DNA of 39,643 bases from Betaproteobacteria bacterium (GTDB taxonomy: Bacteria; Pseudomonadota; Gammaproteobacteria; Burkholderiales; Rhodocyclaceae), in NCBI GenBank assembly GCA_009782565.1, contig WRIU01000014.1:1-39643 (forward strand), in the 5' to 3' direction. The notes under the pieces were generated by a model. That model was given only the letters and a program-made list of their open reading frames with translations, made no database searches and had not been told where the DNA came from. The position numbers and the translations under genes were made by a program. Shown piece by piece: positions 33,901 to 39,643 of the stretch (positions are counted from its first letter, which is position 1; each line of letters begins with the position of its first letter).

Positions 33901-34072
33901 GCGGGTTCCCGGTGAAAATCGATATTGAAAGTTTGTTTTGAAGCAGCTTCTAACAATAAGTAGTGTGCTCGCCACGTTGTGATGGCAGACGTGTAGAATT
34001 CACGCTGCTTTTCAATCTCCGGCATTGTGTCCGGATAACATTAAGACCATCCGAACATCAACGGGATTTTCA

Positions 34073-36226
34073 GTGACCGAAGCGCAAATCGACCCACATC
34101 AGCAGCCCACCGTTGATGCGTTACTCAATAGTTTGCTGATATTGGTGCGCGCATTTGGCGGCAACCAGACGCGCGACGCAATTGTGGCCGGTTTGCCGTT
34201 GAAGGATGGCAAGCTCACGCCGGCGCTTTTCGAGCGCGCCGCGCGCCGTGCCAGCATGCGGAGCAATATCGTCGCGACTTCGCTCGACAATATCAATCCA
34301 GCGCTGCTGCCGGCAATACTGCTGCTCGATAACGGCGGCTCCTGCGTGGTAATGCAGATGAGCACGCACCGCAGCCGCTGGCGGGTTATCTTCCCGGAAC
34401 TCAGCGATGCCGCAGTGATGCTGAATCGCGAGGATCTGGAAAAGCGCTACAGAGGGAACGCGATCTACGTACGCCCGGAGTTCCGGTTCGACGAGCGCGC
34501 GTCGCATGGCAGCAGGATAGTACGCAGCGGGCACTGGTTCTGGAGCGTTATCGCTGCCAACAAGCGCATCTACAACGATGTGCTGTGGGCCGCGTTCATC
34601 ATCAACCTGTTCGCAGTGGCGATGCCCCTGTTCGTGATGAACGTGTACGACCGCGTAGTACCGAACAGTGCCCTCGAAACCCTTTGGGTACTGAGTGTCG
34701 GGGTGTTCATCGTATTGTTCTTCGAGATGATCCTTCGCACGATGCGGGGCTATTTCGTCGACCTTGCGGGCAGCCGGATCGACGTAGAACTTTCGGCGCA
34801 CATCATGGAGCGTGTACTGGGCATGCGAATGGAAGCGCGTCCGGCATCGGCAGGCTCGCTCGCTGCCACTATGAAGGCTTTCGAGAGCGTCCGGGATTTC
34901 ATCAGTTCGGCAACGGTAACGGCTTTCGTCGATCTGCCGTTTGCGCTGCTTTTCGTGCTCGTCATCGCCTGGATCGCCTGGCCGTTGGTACTGCCCTTCG
35001 TGCTCGGCATCGTTGTGCTGGTCGTCTATTCGCTGGCGGTGCAGGGCAAGATGCACGACCTGGCGAAGACCTCCTACAGCGCCGGGGCGCAGCGCAACGC
35101 CACCCTGGTGGAAGGGCTGGTTGGCGTGGAAACGCTCAAGGCAATGGGGGCGGAAGCCACTGTGCAGCACCAGTGGGAAACGAGTACGGCTCTGTTGGCG
35201 CGGGTCAGTACGCAGTTGCGTCTGCTTTCGGCTTCGGCCACCAATGGCGCGAACTGGATCATCCAGTTGGTCAGTCTGATGGTGATACTCATCGGCGTTT
35301 ATCTGATCAGCGACCGTGAACTCAGTGTCGGCGGGCTGGTGGCCTGTTATATGTTGTCGGCGCGCGCCATGGCACCGATCGGGCGCATCGCCGGACTGCT
35401 CGTGCAGTATCACACTGCCGCTACCTCGCTGGAATCGGCTGACGGCTTGATGAACCTGGAGTGCGAGCGTCCACAGGGCGCGAACTTCATCAGCCGCAAG
35501 AACATCTCTGGCGAGATCGAGTTCCGCGATGTCGCCTTCCATTATCCGGCTCAGGGAGTCTCTGCCCTGAACGGCATGTCGTTTCGCATCAAGCCGGGCG
35601 AGCACGTCGGCATTATCGGGCGTGTCGGCTCCGGCAAGACCACGCTCGAAAAGCTGATTCTCGGCCTTTATCGCCCATCATCCGGCGCGGTGCTGGTTGA
35701 CGGCGTCGATGTCCGCCAGCTCGATCCGGCGGAATTGCGCCGCCACATCGGCTATGTGCCGCAAGACCCGATGCTTTTCTACGGTTCCCTGCGCGACAAC
35801 ATTGCATTTGCCAGGCCGCACACCGAGGATACCGAGATATTGCGCGCCGCGACCATCGCCGGGCTGACCGAATTCGTCAACGCGCATCCGCAGGGTTTCG
35901 ATATGGTGGTGAGCGAACGCGGCGACTCGCTCTCCGGCGGGCAGCGCCAGAGCGTGGCCATTGCCCGCGCCGTCATCCACGACCCGCCCATCCTGTTGCT
36001 GGACGAGCCCACGGCGTCGATGGATCACACGACAGAAGAAGGAATCAAGCATAGCCTGAGGGAATTCGGCCAGGGCAAGACTATACTCGTCATTACGCAC
36101 CGTACTCCATTGCTGGAGTTGGTTGACCGTATCATTGTCATCGACGGTGGCCGTGTTGTCGCCGATGGCCCGAAGGCGCAGGTCATCGAAGCCCTGCGCC
36201 AGGGCAAGGTAGGGAGGGCCAGATAA
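34073..36226 (+). CDS. lapB: Type I secretion ABC transporter/ATPase for a giant adhesin (LapB-like)
   Basis: The 717-residue protein has an N-terminal C39-like domain without a catalytic Cys (about residues 1-130, LLILVRAFGGNQTRDAIVAG), a six-helix membrane domain (FVMNVYDRVVPNSALETLWV is a hallmark of the LapB/RtxB group) and an ATPase domain. The ATPase has Walker A IGRVGSGKTTLEKL, signature DSLSGGQRQSVAIARA, Walker B ILLLDEPTASMD and the H loop VITHRT. It exports the adhesin encoded a few genes downstream. A start at GTG 34073 (GGGA 8 bases upstream) gives a length close to LapB; a TTG at 34025 is also in frame. The stop overlaps the next ATG (TAATG). Confidence 0.9.
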   Translation: MTEAQIDPHQQPTVDALLNSLLILVRAFGGNQTRDAIVAGLPLKDGKLTPALFERAARRASMRSNIVATSLDNINPALLPAILLLDNGGSCVVMQMSTHRSRWRVIFPELSDAAVMLNREDLEKRYRGNAIYVRPEFRFDERASHGSRIVRSGHWFWSVIAANKRIYNDVLWAAFIINLFAVAMPLFVMNVYDRVVPNSALETLWVLSVGVFIVLFFEMILRTMRGYFVDLAGSRIDVELSAHIMERVLGMRMEARPASAGSLAATMKAFESVRDFISSATVTAFVDLPFALLFVLVIAWIAWPLVLPFVLGIVVLVVYSLAVQGKMHDLAKTSYSAGAQRNATLVEGLVGVETLKAMGAEATVQHQWETSTALLARVSTQLRLLSASATNGANWIIQLVSLMVILIGVYLISDRELSVGGLVACYMLSARAMAPIGRIAGLLVQYHTAATSLESADGLMNLECERPQGANFISRKNISGEIEFRDVAFHYPAQGVSALNGMSFRIKPGEHVGIIGRVGSGKTTLEKLILGLYRPSSGAVLVDGVDVRQLDPAELRRHIGYVPQDPMLFYGSLRDNIAFARPHTEDTEILRAATIAGLTEFVNAHPQGFDMVVSERGDSLSGGQRQSVAIARAVIHDPPILLLDEPTASMDHTTEEGIKHSLREFGQGKTILVITHRTPLLELVDRIIVIDGGRVVADGPKAQVIEALRQGKVGRAR

Positions 36227-37725
36227 TGAACAGGCCGGTTGCGCCGTATGATGCCCTGGATACCATACAACCCGAATCGCGCATGCCGCCGGATATGGAT
36301 AAGGCTGCGCCACGCCATGAATCCATGCGGCATACCCGTAAGGCGTTTGAGCAAATGGGCAGGATGAAAGCGCCGGCGCAACCCCTTTTCGAGCGTTTTT
36401 TCGACCGCCTGCTGCCTGCCCTGCCGGATTCCCGGAAACTGGACTGGGGCGATGAGGCCGATTGGGCGCGTTTGCAGCAGGAGCCGCTACGCGCCAGATG
36501 GCTGTTGAGAGTTGTCATTATTGTCGTGATATTGCTGCTGATCTGGGCGGCGCTGGCGGAGATCGACGAAGTAGCGCGCGGCGAAGGCAAAGTCATCCCT
36601 CCGTCGCAGCTACAGATCGTCCAGGCGGTCGACCAGGGTCAGGTTGAAGAAATACTGGTAAGGGAAGGCCAGGAAGTCATGCCGGGGCAAGTGTTGTTGC
36701 GAATCGACAAGTCCCGGTATGTGTCCGAACTGGGCGCTGCCGATGCCGAACGCTTCAGCCTGATGGCAAAAGCAGCGCGTTTGCAGGCGTTATCGGAAGG
36801 CCACGAGTTCGTCGTGCCTGTGGAAGTGCTCAAATCCAGCCCCGAAACCGCCGCCCAGGAACTGGAACATTACCGATCCTCACTCAGCGAAGCCGATGCC
36901 CAGCTTGCCATCACCCGCCAGCAACTCACGCAGCGCCATCAAGAACTCAGGGAAGTCGAGGCAGCCCACACCCAGGCCGCCAACGGCCTCAAGCTTGCCG
37001 TGGAAGAGTTGGAAAAAAATGAACCCTTGCTCGCATCCGGCGCGGTTTCCGAGGTCGAGATCATCAGGCTGAAACAGAGCGTGGAGAAATTCGACGGGGA
37101 TCGCAAGCAGGCGGCGCAAAAAATTGGGCGCGTACAGGCGATGATCGACGAAGCCCAAAGCAAAATACAGCAAGTCGAGCTTGACAAGCGCAACCAGTGG
37201 CGCAAGGAATTGCTCGAAGCAAGGGGGCGGCTCGAGTCGGTCACGGCCGGAGCGGGGGTAGGCCGTGACAAGGTCGAAAACGCCGATGTGCGCTCGCCTG
37301 TGCGGGGTACGGTTCAACGTGTGCTGGTCAATACGGTTCGCGGGGTGGTGCAGCCAGGCAAGGACTTGGTCGAAATCGTGCCTCGGGAAGATAAATTGCT
37401 GATAGAAGCAAAGGTCAAGCCCAGGGATATCGGATTCCTGCGTAAGAACCAGCAAGCATTGGTCAAGATCACCGCTTACGACTTCGCCATATTTGGAGGT
37501 TTGGAAGGCTCGCTTGAGCATATTTCGGGGGATACTGTCACGGATGAAAAGGGCAACACGTTCTATGTCATAAAAGTGCGGACGGAAAAGGACACTTTGG
37601 GCGGCAATGAAATCACGCCCGGCATGGTGGCGGAAGTCGATGTGCTGACCGGCAAGAGAAGTGTGCTTTACTATCTCCTCAAGCCCGTAATGCGGGCAAA
37701 GGCAAACGCACTGACGGAGCGATAA
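36226..37725 (+). CDS. lapC: Type I secretion membrane-fusion protein (LapC/HlyD-like)
   Basis: The 499-residue protein has a cytoplasmic N-terminal part of about 90 residues, one membrane helix (LRVVIIVVILLLIWAALAEI), then the periplasmic HlyD arm. The arm contains GEGKVIPPSQLQIVQAVDQG (lipoyl/barrel-sandwich half), long coiled coils from about 190 to 330, and NADVRSPVRGTVQRVLVNTV (second half). It bridges LapB to an outer-membrane TolC-like channel (LapE type), which is not in the window. GGGAGGG precedes the ATG. It is coupled to lapB and, through TAATG, to the regulator gene that follows. Confidence 0.9.
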   Translation: MNRPVAPYDALDTIQPESRMPPDMDKAAPRHESMRHTRKAFEQMGRMKAPAQPLFERFFDRLLPALPDSRKLDWGDEADWARLQQEPLRARWLLRVVIIVVILLLIWAALAEIDEVARGEGKVIPPSQLQIVQAVDQGQVEEILVREGQEVMPGQVLLRIDKSRYVSELGAADAERFSLMAKAARLQALSEGHEFVVPVEVLKSSPETAAQELEHYRSSLSEADAQLAITRQQLTQRHQELREVEAAHTQAANGLKLAVEELEKNEPLLASGAVSEVEIIRLKQSVEKFDGDRKQAAQKIGRVQAMIDEAQSKIQQVELDKRNQWRKELLEARGRLESVTAGAGVGRDKVENADVRSPVRGTVQRVLVNTVRGVVQPGKDLVEIVPREDKLLIEAKVKPRDIGFLRKNQQALVKITAYDFAIFGGLEGSLEHISGDTVTDEKGNTFYVIKVRTEKDTLGGNEITPGMVAEVDVLTGKRSVLYYLLKPVMRAKANALTER

Positions 37726-38315
37726 TGCACAACCTGTTTCTCGTGGCAGGCATGGTGGCACCTTCAACGCGCTGGCGGGATGCTTTTGCCGATGGCGTCT
37801 ACGTCACATGGGACGTAGCCGTTTCCGCGCGGCTAAAGGCCGATGTCGTCTGGCTGGGCGCGGCGGCGCCCAATTGGAAAGAACTGCTTGCCAAGGCGTT
37901 GCAGCAGTTCGCCGATGCACCCGTGATCGTTGTTTCCAACGCTCCCAACGAACGCGAGGCCATGTCGGCGATGGTTGCCGGAGCGCGCGGCTACTGTCAT
38001 GCCTGGGCGTCGCCGGAGCAACTGCGCGAAGTCACCCAGGTCGTAAGCCGGGGGGGGTACTGGATCGGGCAAGCCTTGATGTCCAGGCTGATCAGTGTCG
38101 TCAACAAGGGCCTGCCCATGGCAGACGAGTTGCCGGAGGAACTCTCCGGACGCGAGGCCGAAGTCGCCCGCGAGGTGGTTGCTGGTCGTTCCAACAAAGA
38201 AATTGCCCGTGTTCTCGGAATTACCGAGCGCACAGTCAAGGCACACCTGGGAGCCATTTTCGCCAAACTCGGCGTGCGTGACCGTCTGCAACTGGCATTA
38301 CGGCTCCGGCGATAA
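37725..38315 (+). CDS. LuxR-type transcription regulator with a degenerate receiver domain
   Basis: The 196-residue protein ends in a LuxR/NarL helix-turn-helix (ELSGREAEVAREVVAGRSNK, then EIARVLGITERTVKAHLGAI). The N-terminal 120 residues look like a receiver fold: the strand ADVVWLGAAAP, the loop VIVVSNAPNEREAM and the segment VAGARGYCHAW. However, the acidic pocket, the phospho-acceptor Asp and the conserved Lys are all missing, so phosphorylation is not expected. It overlaps the lapC stop (TAATG) and is therefore made together with the secretion apparatus. The adhesin gene downstream is the most obvious target, but this is inference. Confidence 0.83.
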   Translation: MHNLFLVAGMVAPSTRWRDAFADGVYVTWDVAVSARLKADVVWLGAAAPNWKELLAKALQQFADAPVIVVSNAPNEREAMSAMVAGARGYCHAWASPEQLREVTQVVSRGGYWIGQALMSRLISVVNKGLPMADELPEELSGREAEVAREVVAGRSNKEIARVLGITERTVKAHLGAIFAKLGVRDRLQLALRLRR

Positions 38316-38321
38316 AGAAAA

Positions 38322-38672
38322 ATGAGTACGCTCATCTACGTCAGAAAAAATGCGGATGGACGCATCGTGGCACTCAGCCGCGACCCTGACGGCCTTACCG
38401 GTCCCGGCTGGGTCAGTCTGCCGGATGATGACCCGGAAGTGCTGGAGTTCATTGAGGAACTGACAGGGCAAAACAGGGAAGACAATATTTTGCGCGATTC
38501 CGATTTGTCTTTCGTGCGGGTACTCGAAGACGTCATCGACCTTCTGGTTGAGCGCTCCATCATCCGTTTCACCGATCTGCCGCTGCCCGCGCAGACCAAA
38601 CTGCTGCAACGGCGTGACCGCCGCAAACAACAGCAGGGGCTAAAACTGCTTGGCGACGAAGACCTGATCTGA
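38322..38672 (+). CDS. Small conserved protein, often mislabelled tryptophan synthase beta-like
   Basis: The 116-residue protein contains IYVRKNADGRIVALSRDP, SDLSFVRVLEDVIDLLVERS and IRFTDLPLPAQTKLLQRRD. Small proteobacterial proteins with this pattern carry the database label tryptophan synthase subunit beta-like, yet nothing here resembles the PLP enzyme TrpB in length or motif. It is soluble, acidic in the middle and basic toward the end. It starts 6 bases after the LuxR-type gene in the same direction. Its function is unknown; its position suggests a link to adhesin secretion or regulation. Confidence 0.72.
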   Translation: MSTLIYVRKNADGRIVALSRDPDGLTGPGWVSLPDDDPEVLEFIEELTGQNREDNILRDSDLSFVRVLEDVIDLLVERSIIRFTDLPLPAQTKLLQRRDRRKQQQGLKLLGDEDLI

Positions 38673-38894
38673 ACGCGTACCGGCGGAAATACAGGGCGGG
38701 TGTGTTCTTTTTATGCATCTGTACGTCAGTACAATTTCCTTTCTTCCAGGAACTTTATACCCTTGCGTCACCGTGGATAGCTGTCTGCTCTGTGTAGTGC
38801 GTCATAAACCGGGGCGGTAGCAGCCATCTGATGAATTCCGGCTCATGTGGTCACATCGAGCAGATTACGAAAGGGCATTTCAGGAGAAAGAAAA
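38673..38894. other. Intergenic region ahead of the giant adhesin gene
   Basis: These 222 bases hold no convincing ORF. A short inverted repeat, TGTACGTCAGTACA, lies near 38730. A weak sigma-54-like sequence, TGGATAGCTGTCTGCT (38774-38789), has GG and GC 10 bases apart but a poor -24 element. A strong ribosome-binding site (AGGAGA) precedes the adhesin ATG. The gap suggests the adhesin has its own promoter. Confidence 0.4.
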
Positions 38895-39643
38895 ATGGCT
38901 AAAAATCAAATCGTTGCAGCCGTTGATTCGGTGAAAGGTCAAGCCTTCGTGCGCGACCAGGATGGCGCGGTTCGCCCCCTCAATGTCGGCGACCCCCTCT
39001 ATGAGGGTGAAACTCTCGTTGCCGATCCGGGTAGCCATGTTGTGGTGGCTCCTGACGATGGTGCCACGCCATACCATATCGACGGGCCATTGCAACTTGC
39101 CATGGCGCAAGACATTCCGGCTGACGATGCCGAAATAGATCCGGGAACCCTTGCCGATATCATTGAAAAATTCAAGAACCTCGAAGACTTACCGCCCCCT
39201 GAAGCGGGCGGTGGCGGAGGAAGCCGTCCGCACAATTTCGTCGTACTGGAACGCATCTTCGAAGTGCTCGATCCCATGGACGTCGAGTTTAATACCCCAA
39301 CTTTCCGCGACGAAGGGCCTTTCCAGTGGCTCAACATTTCTGCTTCTGCCGGAGGAGGAGGTGATGGTGACCCACCCCCACCCCCTCCGCCTGTACCAGA
39401 CAACTACGAAGTGGTGGAAGCCAGCATCACGCAGCAGCATAGCGTGCTGGACAACGACCCCGGAAACTACGTCACAGTCGCCAAGGTAGTCATCGGGGGC
39501 GTGGAATATGACGTCCCGGCGGGCGGCCTTGAGTTCATGACCGAGCTCAGGGGCGGCGTCAAGATCATGCCCGACGGCACCTTCACGTACGTCGCGCCGG
39601 TGCGCGACCATGGCGGCCGGGGATACGACTCGGACGGCCCGGG
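38895..39643 (+). CDS. lapA: LapA-like giant adhesin with N-terminal retention module (partial, 5' end)
   Basis: The reading frame from ATG 38895 is open to the window end (249 residues seen). Residues 1-70 (IVAAVDSVKGQAFVRDQDGA and VGDPLYEGETLVADPGSHV) match the start of the LapA/BrtA retention module that holds type I-secreted adhesins in the outer membrane. A Gly-rich linker, a second alpha/beta-like segment and ISASAGGGGDGDPPPPPPP (about 148-167) follow. The SASAG stretch is a possible LapG-type cleavage site. From about residue 170 a VCBS/Ig-like repeat begins (VLDNDPG and PDGTFTYVAP). The protein is expected to be very long, with repeats and a C-terminal secretion signal beyond the window. 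The lapB-lapC genes just upstream would export it. Confidence 0.85.
   Translation, partial: MAKNQIVAAVDSVKGQAFVRDQDGAVRPLNVGDPLYEGETLVADPGSHVVVAPDDGATPYHIDGPLQLAMAQDIPADDAEIDPGTLADIIEKFKNLEDLPPPEAGGGGGSRPHNFVVLERIFEVLDPMDVEFNTPTFRDEGPFQWLNISASAGGGGDGDPPPPPPPVPDNYEVVEASITQQHSVLDNDPGNYVTVAKVVIGGVEYDVPAGGLEFMTELRGGVKIMPDGTFTYVAPVRDHGGRGYDSDGP

Noticed and set aside
34121-35605. A 494-codon open frame on the minus strand opposite lapB
   Set aside because: It lies wholly antisense to the ABC transporter gene and its His/Gln/Arg-rich translation resembles no protein family.

Overview
The window looks like the chromosome of a motile, biofilm-forming betaproteobacterium, possibly of the Rhodocyclales/Nitrosomonadales type. 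This is inferred from the gene content: tuf-rpsJ, a hisBHAFIE-hinT-tatABC run, a PEP-CTERM protein, a FleS/FleR-controlled flagellar cluster, and a large-adhesin type I secretion locus. Most of the DNA is GC-rich and tightly packed, with many 4-base start/stop overlaps. A few visibly AT-richer patches (about 720-2000, 4130-4740 and 17.6-20.0 kb) look acquired or differently evolved. No tRNA, rRNA, CRISPR array, insertion sequence or prophage was seen.

Left part (1-4.8 kb): the 3' end of tuf and a complete rpsJ. A perfect terminator hairpin then overlaps the rpsJ stop codon, so the usual S10 operon does not continue. Next, on the minus strand, come a PEP-CTERM protein with a sigma-54-like promoter, an exported metallo-beta-lactamase-fold hydrolase, a TerC-family membrane protein carrying an in-frame palindromic repeat, and a CHAP-domain protein.

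4.8-10.2 kb (plus strand): a five-gene lipid operon resembling E. coli ynbABCD, with an added PlsC-like acyltransferase. It encodes a CDP-alcohol phosphotransferase, a hydrolase-methyltransferase fusion, a PAP2-dual-specificity phosphatase fusion, the acyltransferase and a CDP-diglyceride synthase. Together these suggest a side pathway that makes or remodels an unidentified phospholipid.

10.3-17.5 kb: a DsbC-like protein and hisC on the minus strand, divergent from hisB-hisH-hisA-hisF-hisI-hisE, hinT and tatABC. 17.6-20.0 kb: an AT-richer telA-xpaC pair placed directly behind fliI. 20.0-28.7 kb: flagellar genes. fliF-fliG-fliH-fliI are on the minus strand; fleS-fleR and fliE are on the plus strand, and fliE has a textbook sigma-54 promoter.

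28.7-33.5 kb (minus strand): an AztABC/ZnuABC-type metal importer followed by a stand-alone NAD synthetase and an NMN adenylyltransferase-Nudix fusion. 33.5-39.6 kb: a PilZ protein divergent from lapB-lapC type I secretion genes, a LuxR-type regulator with a degenerate receiver, a small conserved protein, and the start of a giant LapA-like adhesin that runs off the window. The most unusual observations are the extended ynb lipid operon, the 42-base dispersed palindromic element (in-frame inside terC and in tandem between fliG and fliH), the break of the S10 operon after rpsJ, and the composite adhesin-regulator locus.
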